Assembly (NCBI RefSeq): GCF_009830285.1
Contig: NZ_WUQX01000001.1
Location: 558,501 to 622,500 of the forward strand
Reading direction: 5' to 3'
DNA from: Sporofaciens musculi
GTDB taxonomy: Bacteria; Bacillota; Clostridia; Lachnospirales; Lachnospiraceae
Length of the DNA: 64,000 bases
The translations under genes were made by a program, and so were the position numbers. Below, in pieces: positions 56,447 through 64,000 of this stretch (positions are counted from its first letter, which is position 1; each line of letters begins with the position of its first letter). Below the pieces are notes generated by a model. The model did not search any database, was not told the origin of the DNA, and saw nothing but the letters and a program-made list of their open reading frames with translations.

Positions 56447-57703
56447 CTAACGGTTTTTTGATTTTTTTTGAGTCGCTTTTATGCTTCGCTGCTTTCTGAA
56501 CTCTCCAGGGGAAAGTCCGTTGATACCGAAAAATACCCGCGCCATAGTACGGTCTGAACCAAATCCGGATTCGATGGCAATGTCCATAATCGGAAGATTC
56601 GTTGTAGTCAAAAGGGATTCGGCATAGCGTACCCGAAACAACGACAGAATCTCCTTGTAGCTGGAATTCAGTCTGGATTTGAACTGAATCCTCAGAATGT
56701 TTTTCGAGGTGTAGAGATCCCGTGTTACGCTTTTCGAGTCGATTGGCTCGGTCATATTCTCATACAGGTAGCTGATGGCTGCAATCAGCGTCTCGCTCAT
56801 AATGGTTCCACGATAAATCCGCCCGTCTTTTCCGTCGCTTAGCATCTGGTTTAGATAGGTCTGAGGCGTCATGCCCGTCATAGTTTTGAAACGGCGGAAG
56901 AAAGTAATTTCTTCATTAAAGCCGGATATGGACGATATATAGTCAAACGAAAGGCTGTCATACAAAAAGTACGTCATGGCATGAGCCAGGCGCAGCCGAT
57001 TAAGGTATTGGTTAAAATTCAGCCCTGTTGCTACAAGAAGCGCGTGGTTAAGCGAAGCTTCGGTCGTGGTTGGACATACAGCCTTCACAACATCTGAAAT
57101 GGTCAGGGGCGCGGTACTGTGGGCAGCAATATAAAGACTTGTCTTGCGGCTCAAAGGAAACGAGTCGAATTTGTACGTTGCCTTCTTGCCTTTGGCAAAT
57201 CTATTATAAAGCAGTTCAATCTGCCGCAGAAAGGAGCTGCGGATTACGGTCGAACCGTAGGTATTCTTCTTACTCAGCTTATGGAATTGTTCAAACAGGT
57301 GTAAGATCTTTTCCACTTCTGCGCCGTCGGGGCCGATAACGGGAAGGTTATTGACAACCTCAAGCTCAGTAGTGGGGGAAATCCTGTTAAATGCATAATA
57401 ATTTAAAAGCTGATAATCATAAGAACAGACCCATAGGTGAAGCTGACTGCCGAAATCTGGACAGATTGTAATCACCTGTGAGCACTGAATCCATGATACA
57501 CAACCGGGTTGAACCGAAAATTCTTCTCCATTTATAGTAAAATTACCATATCCTTTTTTGACGAGTATAAAATAACTGTCGAATTCCATGACCGGAAACA
57601 TCTCGCTGCTGATTACATGCTTCTGCAGCTTAAGATACTTGTCAGGGCCACAGAAAATCCCGTCTCTTGGTAACTCACATAAAGGACGGATCTTATTTTT
57701 CAA
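56447..57703 (-). CDS. AraC-family regulator with two tandem HTH modules
   Basis: A 418-residue protein with a TTG start behind AAAGGAG. Residues about 35-110 are a cupin-like sensor (YFILVKKGYGNFTINGEEFSVQPGCVSWI). Two complete AraC HTH modules follow: about 188-286 (ISDVVKAVCPTTTEASLNHALLVATGLNFNQYLNRLRLAHAM to MTGMTPQTYLNQM) and about 306-406 (SVTRDLYTSKNILRIQFKSRLNSSYKEILSLFRVRYAESLL to NGLSPGEFRKQR). AraC proteins normally have one. It lies between the two minus-strand bai-type units and is the obvious candidate bile-acid-responsive regulator (compare the AraC-type gene near the C. scindens bai operon). Confidence 0.85.
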   Translation of the reverse strand: MKNKIRPLCELPRDGIFCGPDKYLKLQKHVISSEMFPVMEFDSYFILVKKGYGNFTINGEEFSVQPGCVSWIQCSQVITICPDFGSQLHLWVCSYDYQLLNYYAFNRISPTTELEVVNNLPVIGPDGAEVEKILHLFEQFHKLSKKNTYGSTVIRSSFLRQIELLYNRFAKGKKATYKFDSFPLSRKTSLYIAAHSTAPLTISDVVKAVCPTTTEASLNHALLVATGLNFNQYLNRLRLAHAMTYFLYDSLSFDYISSISGFNEEITFFRRFKTMTGMTPQTYLNQMLSDGKDGRIYRGTIMSETLIAAISYLYENMTEPIDSKSVTRDLYTSKNILRIQFKSRLNSSYKEILSLFRVRYAESLLTTTNLPIMDIAIESGFGSDRTMARVFFGINGLSPGEFRKQRSIKATQKKSKNR

Positions 57704-57751
57704 AACGATGGTACTCCTTTATTTCTTGATTTTAAAGTCGAAATATGTCAC

Positions 57752-57801
57752 TTCATTGATATAGTAAAAGATTATCACATAAAAGTGGGGAAATCAATGA
57801 A
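57752..57801. promoter_or_regulatory. Inverted repeat upstream of the AraC gene
   Basis: TTCATTGAT (57752-57760) and ATCAATGAA (57793-57801) are perfect complements, 32 bp apart, within the AT-rich region before the AraC start. Plausible autoregulatory looping or operator site. Confidence 0.4.
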
Positions 57802-57853
57802 ATGTAAGAAAGTTTTCACAAATTTCATAACTCTTAGAAGTACAGTCAGACCG

Positions 57854-57892
57854 AAAAAGACCGCAGACATCGGGAATATCTGCGGTCTTTTT
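57854..57892 (-). terminator. Terminator of the baiH-baiI unit
   Basis: AAAAAGACCGCAGA (57854-57867) and TCTGCGGTCTTTTT (57879-57892) are perfect complements with flanking A and T tracts, 14 bp after the baiI stop. Confidence 0.9.
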
Positions 57893-57906
57893 ATCTGGCT
57901 GGATAT

Positions 57907-58458
57907 TTATGGTAAAGGCTCCCATTCCTCTGGCTCCCACCCTTTTGGCGGAAGCGGATTGCGGTAATCCCCATCTGACTGGTACTGATACATGCGCATG
58001 GTCGCAATACGCCAAAAACCTTCTGAATCTTTTACAAAATCATCACAATAGATTACCCGTGTTTCAACTGTGTAACCGTCCTCTGTGTATACGTGATGAT
58101 CCTCGTACTGAAATACTCCGCGCGCATGCTGGCTGTCTTTAATCCATACAAGAGGCTGGTGCCCCATATGAGACGTTACCATAGGAAGATTACTCCATTT
58201 GGCGTGCCTTGCCTGGGTCAAGGGGTCTTTTGCCGCTACCTGCCCGTTGTGAAAACAGCGGAAATCCTCTGTAAACAGCTCTAAAGCATACTCCTCCTTT
58301 TTCATATCCATCAGCCACCAGTAATAATACTTAGTCTCGATGATTTTCTGAAATTCACAGAGAAGTTCGGGTGTATACTGCTGCCTTCGGGCGTTTAAGA
58401 CCACTTCCAAAATCCGGTCTCTCTCCTTCTTCTTCAAATTCCGTACCTTGAATGCCAT
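57907..58458 (-). CDS. baiI: BaiI-like NTF2-fold protein
   Basis: A 183-residue protein. I chose the ATG at 58458 (CAGGAGG, 9-nt spacing). The N-terminus AFKVRNLKKKERDRILEVVLNARRQ and the body FRCFHNGQVAAKDPL resemble C. scindens BaiI. Tyr46, Asp51 (KYYYWWLMD) and His97 (SHMGHQP) match the spacing of the BaiE triad Tyr30/Asp35/His83. BaiI is a member of the ketosteroid-isomerase/SnoaL-like fold of debated function, and a dehydratase for 7beta-hydroxyl substrates has been proposed for it. It follows baiH by 25 nt and is the last gene of its unit. Confidence 0.8.
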   Translation of the reverse strand: MAFKVRNLKKKERDRILEVVLNARRQQYTPELLCEFQKIIETKYYYWWLMDMKKEEYALELFTEDFRCFHNGQVAAKDPLTQARHAKWSNLPMVTSHMGHQPLVWIKDSQHARGVFQYEDHHVYTEDGYTVETRVIYCDDFVKDSEGFWRIATMRMYQYQSDGDYRNPLPPKGWEPEEWEPLP

Positions 58459-58483
58459 CTTGCCGTACCTCCTGTCTTTGCGG

Positions 58484-60475
58484 CTATAACTTATATGCAG
58501 CCTCAAAACCTTCCCACATAGCGAAGCTTGCCTGACGTGCTCTTACAGAATCACCGACTGCATATACCTCTGGGATAAATGTCTTAAGTTCTTCTGAAAG
58601 AGGATCATAATTCCTGGAGCCAAGACCGAAAAGTACATAGTCAAAGCCGCGAAGCCATTCCTCGGTTCCGTCCTGGCGCAGTACCTTTACGTCATGGTCG
58701 GTTACTTCCAGAATCTTGGTATTTACATTAATATTAACGCCTCTGCTCTTTAATTTGCGGATTAAAGGCGTACGATTTGGTGCGCATACATTGGTAAGAA
58801 GCTGTGGAAGCATCTCAATCAGAGTTACCTCTACGTCGCCAATGCTGGCCTCAAATCCCTTGGTATAAGAGTTTGGCCGCGCGTTCTCAAGAACAACCTC
58901 TGCTGTCTCACAGGCAACTGCACCGCCTCCCAGTACGCAGACACGTCCTCTTGGAATTACGAATTTACCTCTCAGGAAATCATGAGCAGTACGAACTGGA
59001 TATTCCTTGGTTCCCTTGATTGGCGGAACTAATGGCCTGGCTCCGGTAGCAACAATAACAGCCTCTGGCGCGAACTCCTTAACAGCCTCTACGGTTCCCT
59101 CTTTGCCAAATTCAAAGGTTACGCCTGCCTTCTTGGCGCGATAGTTCAAATGAACCATCCACTTGGTCATCTCCTGCTTACCAGGCGCTACTACGGCAAG
59201 ATTCAACTGTCCGCCAATTCTCTTGTCAGCTTCCCATACCGTAACCTGATGGCCTCTCTCTGCCGCTGTAACAGCCGCCATCATTCCGGCAGGGCCGGCG
59301 CCCACTACGAGCACTTTTTTAGATTTTTCGGCTGGAACCTCCGGAAAATCATACTCTTTTCCAACTCTTGGGTTGATGTGGCATCTGCATTGCGGGAACG
59401 CCTCGCTTCTGCTGATACAGCTTCCACCGCAGCTTCCGCAAGGGGTAATCTCGTCAAACTGGTTCGCCAGAGCCTTCTTACACAAATCCGGATCTGCAAG
59501 AAGAGGACGGCCAATGGAGACACCGTCTACCAGACCACGCTCCACGATGTCAGCCGCATAGCGGATATCATTAATCTTTCCAGCTACATAAACGGGAATA
59601 TTGACGACCTTCTTAATCTCGGACGCTTCATATACATTTACACCAATGTGCTTATTCTGGCTTGGAATAATGTGCTCTAATCCTTCGTACTGTGTACCTC
59701 CAGAAATCTCAAGCATATCAATTCCCGCAGCCTCAAACTTCGGCGCCAGATACAGCATGTCCTCCAGGGAGTTTCCGCCGATCATACGCTCGTCGCCGGA
59801 GATACGTAAAATTAATGGGAAATCAGGGCTGACATTCCTTCTGGTCTCCTCAATGATTTCTAAGATAAATCTTGCGCGATTGTCTAAGCAGCCGCCGTAC
59901 TCATCCATCCGCTTATTGCGCAGAGGTGAAAGGAATGCGCCTGCCAGCATGTAAGCGTGTGCACAGTGAATGGAGATACCGCCGCAGCCTGCTTCCTCTG
60001 CTCTGCGTGCAGCCTGGCCAAACTGCTTCACGATTTTCTGAATTTCTTTTACAGTGATTGGACGGCTTACATGGCAGTTGGCGTTTACATTGGTGGATGG
60101 TCCTAACGGAGCAACCTTCCGGTATCCGCAGATGGATTCCGGTCCCGGATGAATAATCTGTGGGATTAATACGCTTCCTGCCTCTCTGACGCGGTCTGCG
60201 AATTCCTTGAACTGTGGAACCAGACTATCCTTATCTAATGCAGTCGTATTGCCAAGATATAGATATTTGTGGTCAACAGTTACGGCGTCGATTACAACAT
60301 ATCCAGTGCCCCCCTCAGCACGACGGACAAAAATATCTGCCAGCTTCTTCGGAACGCTTCCGTCAGCAGCTTCATAATCCATACTCATAGGCGCCATTGC
60401 TACACGATTCTTCAGTGTGGTTTTCCCTAATTTAAGGGGACTGAAAAGCTTTGAATCTTTCATATCTCTTATCAT
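58484..60475 (-). CDS. baiH: BaiH-like flavin oxidoreductase (Old Yellow Enzyme/2,4-dienoyl-CoA reductase type)
   Basis: A 663-residue enzyme; the ATG at 60475 has AGGAGG 7 nt upstream and gives the family's length (BaiH about 661). N-terminal FMN TIM barrel (KLFSPLKLGKTTLKNRVAMAPMSMDYEAADG, IHCAHAYMLAGAFLSPLRNKRMDEYGG). The 4Fe-4S ligands are Cys346, 349, 353 and 365. The FAD/NAD domain follows (VLVVGAGPAGMMAAVTAAERGH, CVLGGGAVACETAE). Very close to C. scindens BaiH along its length. BaiH reduces the 6,7 double bond of the dienone intermediate in the reductive arm of 7-dehydroxylation. Confidence 0.92.
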   Translation of the reverse strand: MIRDMKDSKLFSPLKLGKTTLKNRVAMAPMSMDYEAADGSVPKKLADIFVRRAEGGTGYVVIDAVTVDHKYLYLGNTTALDKDSLVPQFKEFADRVREAGSVLIPQIIHPGPESICGYRKVAPLGPSTNVNANCHVSRPITVKEIQKIVKQFGQAARRAEEAGCGGISIHCAHAYMLAGAFLSPLRNKRMDEYGGCLDNRARFILEIIEETRRNVSPDFPLILRISGDERMIGGNSLEDMLYLAPKFEAAGIDMLEISGGTQYEGLEHIIPSQNKHIGVNVYEASEIKKVVNIPVYVAGKINDIRYAADIVERGLVDGVSIGRPLLADPDLCKKALANQFDEITPCGSCGGSCISRSEAFPQCRCHINPRVGKEYDFPEVPAEKSKKVLVVGAGPAGMMAAVTAAERGHQVTVWEADKRIGGQLNLAVVAPGKQEMTKWMVHLNYRAKKAGVTFEFGKEGTVEAVKEFAPEAVIVATGARPLVPPIKGTKEYPVRTAHDFLRGKFVIPRGRVCVLGGGAVACETAEVVLENARPNSYTKGFEASIGDVEVTLIEMLPQLLTNVCAPNRTPLIRKLKSRGVNINVNTKILEVTDHDVKVLRQDGTEEWLRGFDYVLFGLGSRNYDPLSEELKTFIPEVYAVGDSVRARQASFAMWEGFEAAYKL

Positions 60476-60863
60476 ATAAATTCCTCCTGACCTATTGTTA
60501 AACTCATTATAAACGAATAAAAAAGGGGGCGCGTCACATTTTTTTGTCAAATAATCTACATTTTCAAAAGAAATCGTTAGAAAATCTTACTAAAAAGAAG
60601 GACAATTTGTTGAATTTTACTACCAAAATGACAAAGCAAATGGAGAAAATTGGATATTAGTGACATGAAAAATTGATTTTTTGTACATTGTTTGTGCATT
60701 ATAATTCACTTTTTGTTCCGACATGGTTTGGGGGTTAGTGTTAAAATTTAGACAACTTTACTATAAAGTTTACGAAAACCGATACGATTCAATATATTCC
60801 GGCAGAAAATTCCCGTTGCTGTCAGAATGTTGAAAAATTAAAAAAGAGAGGATGATTTTGCAA
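60476..60863. promoter_or_regulatory. Divergent control region between baiH and baiCD
   Basis: About 390 AT-rich bases. On the minus strand it has GTCATTTTG-N18-TTGTCC (60600-60632), the same element as before the SDR operon. On the plus strand two near-direct repeats, TTTGTACATTG and TTTGTGCATTA (60679-60701), abut TATAAT (60700-60705) with no good -35 at the right distance, which suggests an activator-dependent promoter for baiCD. A TGTTAAAAT element (about 60739) is a second candidate. No gene is seen here. Confidence 0.5.
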
Positions 60864-62786
60864 ATGAGTTATGACGCATTGTTTTCACCTATTAAATTAA
60901 GAGGGCTTGAGTTGAAAAACCGAGTTGTTCTGCCGGGTATGGCCACAAAGATGGCGAAAGGTAAGCATGATGTAGCTGAGGATCTTCCGGGGTATCACGC
61001 AGCAATAGCGGCAGGGGGATGCGGACTGAATATTGTAGAGATTGCGTCTATCTGTTCAGAATGTCACGCAACAATCTATCTTGGACTTTATAATGAGCAT
61101 CACAGAGAGCAGCTTAAGAAGATTACGAAGGCTATTCACGATAATGGCGGAAAAGCTGCTGTACAGATCTGGCACGGCGGATTCGTTCCGGAGGAATTCT
61201 TTGACAAGACAAACAAGGTAGAGACGCCGGATAATATTACGGTTGAGCGTATTCACGAGATCGTAAAGCAGTTCGGTATTTCCGCTAAGTATGCGGTAGA
61301 AGCAGGATTTGATGCGTTGGAGTTCCACAGCGCTCATACATATCTGCCTCATGAATTCATGAATGCGTCGCTGAATAACCGTACAGACGAGTATGGCAAT
61401 CAGAGCCTTGAGAACCGCTGCCGCTTCAGTCTGGAGGTTATCCGTGAGATGCGTGCAAACATGCCGGAGGATATGCCTCTGATTATGCGTCTGGACGCAA
61501 TCGACGAGATGCTTCCAAAGAATACTACCGTTGAAGAAACAATCGAGTTCATCAACTGGGCGCAGGAGGCAGGCGTAGACGCAGTTAATCTTTCAAGAGG
61601 AAATGCCAGAAGTCTTGCAACCGTTTATGAGGTTCCGCCGTACAACCTTGAGCCAGGCTTTAATATGGAGAATATTACTGCCATCAAGAAGGGTGTGAAA
61701 ATTCCGGTTATCGGTGTTGGACGTGTGAATATGCCGGCTCTTGCTGACGAGCTGATTCGTGACGGCAAGGTTGATATGGTCGCAGTCGGAAGAGCTCAGT
61801 TGGCTGATAACCAGTGGTGTACCAAAGCAAGAGAAGGACGCGACGCTGAGATTCGTCGTTGTATCGGATGTTCAGAAGGATGCTACGATAAGGTTATTGA
61901 CCCCAAGGCTACACACATTACCTGTACACGTAATCCACGGCTCTGCCTGGAATTTGAAGGAATGCCAAAGGCTGAGACTCCAAAGAACGTAATGGTAATC
62001 GGAGGAGGAATCGGCGGACTTGTTACGGCTGAGATTCTTAAGGAGCGCGGACATAACCCGACAGTTTACGAAGCAACAGAGAGCGCTGGCGGAAGATTCG
62101 TGACAGCAGGTAAGGCTCCTAAGAAGCAGGGCTTTACAGACGCTGTTCTGTGGGAGATTGAAAACTGCAAGAGAATGGGTATTGAGATTAAGACCAATAC
62201 AACTGTAACACCTGAGTTAATCGCAGAAGTGAAGCCAGACCATGTAATCATTGCTACCGGTTCTGAGTATGTGAAGCCGGAGATTCCAGGAATTGACAAT
62301 GCCGACGTAATTTCCGCAGAGGACGTTCTGAATGGAAAGGCAGAGGCAAAGGGCGAAGTCCTGATTCTTGGCGGCGGTCTGATTGGCTGTGAGACAGCAC
62401 AGTATCTGATCGAAAAGGGCGTTAAGGATGTTCGTGTTATGGACAAGAAACGCGTAGGTAACAAATGCGGTATGCTCCGTACCATGTTCATGGATATCGA
62501 GTATCCGGGTAAGACGATCCAGAAGAGCATCCGTAGCAATGTGACAAGTATTGGAGATCATGAGATTACATATAAGTTTACAGATAAATCTAAGAAGACA
62601 AGCGAGAAGACACGTCACTTCGATACACTCGTAATTGCTATTGGAACCACATCTCGTCCGACAGAGACTCTTACAGCGAAATGTGAGGAATTAGGTATTG
62701 CTTACGACGTAATTGGCGACGCTAAGAAGGTTGGCATGGGTATTGATGCTACGGCTGACGCATACGCAGTTGGCAGAACCGTTTAA
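60864..62786 (+). CDS. baiCD: BaiCD-like 3-oxo-delta4-steroid flavin oxidoreductase
   Basis: A 640-residue enzyme. Frame-internal ATGs at 60852 and 60864 are possible; 60864 (MSYDALFSPIKLRGLELKNRVVLPGM) matches the start of C. scindens BaiCD. FMN barrel (TVERIHEIVKQFGISAKYAVEAGFDALEFHSAHTYLPHEF, NLSRGNARSLATVYEVPP), 4Fe-4S ligands Cys333, 336, 340 and 354, then FAD/NAD domains (NVMVIGGGIGGLVTAEILKERGH; VLILGGGLIGCETAQYL). BaiCD introduces the 4,5 double bond of the 3-oxo-bile acid CoA and later reduces it. Starts a two-gene unit with baiE. Confidence 0.92.
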   Translation: MSYDALFSPIKLRGLELKNRVVLPGMATKMAKGKHDVAEDLPGYHAAIAAGGCGLNIVEIASICSECHATIYLGLYNEHHREQLKKITKAIHDNGGKAAVQIWHGGFVPEEFFDKTNKVETPDNITVERIHEIVKQFGISAKYAVEAGFDALEFHSAHTYLPHEFMNASLNNRTDEYGNQSLENRCRFSLEVIREMRANMPEDMPLIMRLDAIDEMLPKNTTVEETIEFINWAQEAGVDAVNLSRGNARSLATVYEVPPYNLEPGFNMENITAIKKGVKIPVIGVGRVNMPALADELIRDGKVDMVAVGRAQLADNQWCTKAREGRDAEIRRCIGCSEGCYDKVIDPKATHITCTRNPRLCLEFEGMPKAETPKNVMVIGGGIGGLVTAEILKERGHNPTVYEATESAGGRFVTAGKAPKKQGFTDAVLWEIENCKRMGIEIKTNTTVTPELIAEVKPDHVIIATGSEYVKPEIPGIDNADVISAEDVLNGKAEAKGEVLILGGGLIGCETAQYLIEKGVKDVRVMDKKRVGNKCGMLRTMFMDIEYPGKTIQKSIRSNVTSIGDHEITYKFTDKSKKTSEKTRHFDTLVIAIGTTSRPTETLTAKCEELGIAYDVIGDAKKVGMGIDATADAYAVGRTV

Positions 62787-62809
62787 TATCACAGAAAGGA
62801 TTAAAGATT

Positions 62810-63364
62810 ATGACTGTTGAAGAACGTTTGGAAGCATTAGAAAAAGAGCTGCAGCAATTAAAAGATGTACAGGCAATTAAAGAATTGAAGAGTAAATATT
62901 TATATGCTATGGACACCAAGGACTGGGAGACGTTTGCGTCTACCATGGCTCCGGATATTGAGACCTCATATTCCGATGGTAAGCTTAAATTCCACGGGCC
63001 GAAGGAGGTAACGGATTATATTTCCAGTACCATGCCTAAGACAGAGGTTACCTTACATCAGGGCCACAATCCGCAGATTTGGTTCGAGAGCGATACCGTT
63101 GCGTATGGCAAGTGGTATCTGCGCGACGAGCTGATTTTCGATAAGGGAGACCCGTATGAGGGGTTGGAGATTAAAGGCTCTGCAATCTATACAGACAAGT
63201 ATGTGAAGATTGACGGACAGTGGTTCATTCAGGACACAGGATATATCCGCGTTTATGAGGAATCCTTCCAGCGCGACTCCACACACCGCGTAAGAATCAG
63301 CATGTTCCGCCCGTCTACAAAGAAAAAGAAAATTGCCAAGAGAAAAACTGTAAAAGAAGATTAA
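62810..63364 (+). CDS. baiE: Bile acid 7alpha-dehydratase
   Basis: A 184-residue NTF2-fold dehydratase closely similar to C. scindens BaiE across its length (TVEERLEALEKELQQLKDVQAIKELK; KFHGPKEVTDYISSTMPK; KIDGQWFIQDTGYIRVYEESF). The catalytic residues Tyr30, Asp35, His83 and Asp106 keep their numbers; the Arg of GYIR is at 147 after a one-residue insertion. It removes the 7alpha-hydroxyl as water from the 7alpha-hydroxy-3-oxo-delta4 bile acid CoA, the rate-limiting step of 7-dehydroxylation. It follows baiCD by 23 nt. A Lys/Arg-rich tail (about 165-184) is extra compared with C. scindens BaiE. Confidence 0.93.
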   Translation: MTVEERLEALEKELQQLKDVQAIKELKSKYLYAMDTKDWETFASTMAPDIETSYSDGKLKFHGPKEVTDYISSTMPKTEVTLHQGHNPQIWFESDTVAYGKWYLRDELIFDKGDPYEGLEIKGSAIYTDKYVKIDGQWFIQDTGYIRVYEESFQRDSTHRVRISMFRPSTKKKKIAKRKTVKED

Positions 63365-63376
63365 TGTAAACAGCTA

Positions 63377-63412
63377 CATATGCCGCTGTGCCTGTCTGGT
63401 ATGGCGGCATAT
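63377..63412 (+). terminator. Terminator-like hairpin after baiE
   Basis: CATATGCCGC (63377-63386) and GCGGCATAT (63404-63412) form a stem over an 17-nt loop, 12 bp past the baiE stop; only a weak T-run follows. Confidence 0.6.
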
Positions 63413-63452
63413 TTGCGAAACAAAATATAGATCTGATTAGGGGGCGGGAAGG

Positions 63453-64000
63453 ATGCTGCGCAATCTTCGCAGAAAAATATACAAAAAAATACGTTTTGAG
63501 ACATGGTACCGCAAGGCATATTATTATCACCGCAAACGGAATGAAATGGACGAAATTATTGAGAAATATAAGGGAGCTGAGGTGTTTGAAGACCGCAGAT
63601 ATCTGCGGTCCCTGCGTCGGGATATGATTCGCAGCCTTTTTAAATATGGCTCATATTACAGTGAATATTTTCTCTTTGGGTATGATGAAGAAAAGAGTCC
63701 GGAATATAGAGGCTCTTTTATCACAGAAGGAATACGGATGAGCTTCTACCCCCGCATGAACCTTAAGAAGAATACAGACCTTCTGGAAAATAAATACAGG
63801 ACTTATAAGAAATTCCAGGATATGTTCAAGCGTGAGGTCATCCGCATCAAAAAGAATGAGGAGCCCACCGAGGAAAATTTAAAGAATTTAGAAGAATTCG
63901 CAGCCCGTCACGAGAATTTCGTGGTGAAGCCGGTGTATGCGGCTTTTGGTACTGCTGTGAGAATCGAAAATATCGCCATGTACGATTCGGTGGAGGACGC
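63453..64000 (+). CDS. Sugar-transfer-associated ATP-grasp protein, 3' end outside window
   Basis: An open frame from ATG 63453 (SD GGGAAGG) to the window edge, about 182 residues. It begins LRNLRRKIYKKIRFETWYRKAYYYHRKRNEMDEIIEKYKG, has FKYGSYYSEYFLFGYDEEKSPEYRGSFITEGIRMSFYPRMN, and continues LENKYRTYKKFQDMFKREVIRI with HENFVVKPVYAAFGTAVR, as expected for the N-terminal part of ATPgrasp_ST proteins linked to exopolysaccharide loci. It is likely to join an acid to a sugar or amino group with ATP. Unrelated to the bai genes by function, as far as visible. Confidence 0.72.
   Translation, partial: MLRNLRRKIYKKIRFETWYRKAYYYHRKRNEMDEIIEKYKGAEVFEDRRYLRSLRRDMIRSLFKYGSYYSEYFLFGYDEEKSPEYRGSFITEGIRMSFYPRMNLKKNTDLLENKYRTYKKFQDMFKREVIRIKKNEEPTEENLKNLEEFAARHENFVVKPVYAAFGTAVRIENIAMYDSVED

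Noticed and set aside
57907-63364. Insertion sequence or phage-mediated rearrangement of the bai cluster
   Set aside because: No transposase, integrase or terminal inverted repeats were found at the borders of the three units, so the mechanism of rearrangement is not visible here.
63590-63609. Perfect 20-bp palindrome GACCGCAGAT/ATCTGCGGTC, same arm as the terminator at 57854-57892
   Set aside because: It lies inside the ATP-grasp coding frame (codons for EDRRYLRSL) with no T-tract and no gene end nearby; the resemblance to the terminator arm is probably chance or trivial.

Overview
The window is a chromosomal segment of a Gram-positive, endospore-forming gut anaerobe, most likely a Lachnospiraceae member near Clostridium scindens or C. 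hylemonae (Clostridium cluster XIVa). The clues are a V/A-type ATPase operon, a Firmicute-style Tad pilus locus, BspA-type leucine-rich-repeat surface proteins with sorting signals, a SAM-I riboswitch in front of metK, and a bile-acid-inducible (bai) type gene cluster. This is inferred from gene content and recalled families; no database search was possible.

Layout. 1-6377: a membrane protein fragment and its TetR regulator, a B12-binding radical SAM protein, a PurM-like/Lrp/aminotransferase set and trmL. 6570-15357: a nine-gene V-type ATPase operon whose c-ring subunit carries Na+-site residues. 15462-17776: a 60-bp-period repeat, a PD-(D/E)XK nuclease-like gene, a small probable sporulation gene and a shikimate kinase. 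17981-20313: murA and a lipoprotein amidase. 20469-29329: three secreted leucine-rich-repeat proteins around an O-antigen-ligase-like protein and a penicillin-binding-type transpeptidase. 29482-32604: a 51-residue membrane peptide and a transmembrane Ser/Thr kinase with a beta-propeller-like ectodomain. 32702-45685: an XRE regulator divergent from a Tad-pilus operon that ends with WG-repeat, FHA and PP2C phosphatase genes. 45732-49956: a nuclease remnant, SAM riboswitch-metK and a two-component system.

50012-63364 is the most notable region. Homologues of all six enzymes of the core bile acid 7alpha-dehydroxylation pathway (BaiB, BaiA, BaiCD, BaiE, BaiF, BaiH), plus BaiI, are present. They are not in the single baiBCDEAFGHI operon of C. 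scindens but in three units: baiCD-baiE (+), baiH-baiI (-), and SDR-baiB-MFS-baiF-SnoaL (-). An AraC protein with two HTH modules and a lone cupin protein lie between them. A third NTF2-fold dehydratase candidate and a transporter unlike BaiG suggest a variant substrate or stereochemistry. Two of the intergenic regions share a bipartite element.

A second system-level signal is a promoter signature (TTGCRA-N17-TATAAT with a CGT-N9-ACG dyad over the -10) seen five times. It precedes each leucine-rich-repeat gene, the kinase unit and the Tad operon. It suggests one co-regulated cell-surface programme in which a kinase, a phosphatase and an FHA protein may act on the pilus machinery.

The window ends inside an ATP-grasp gene of the sugar-transfer type.
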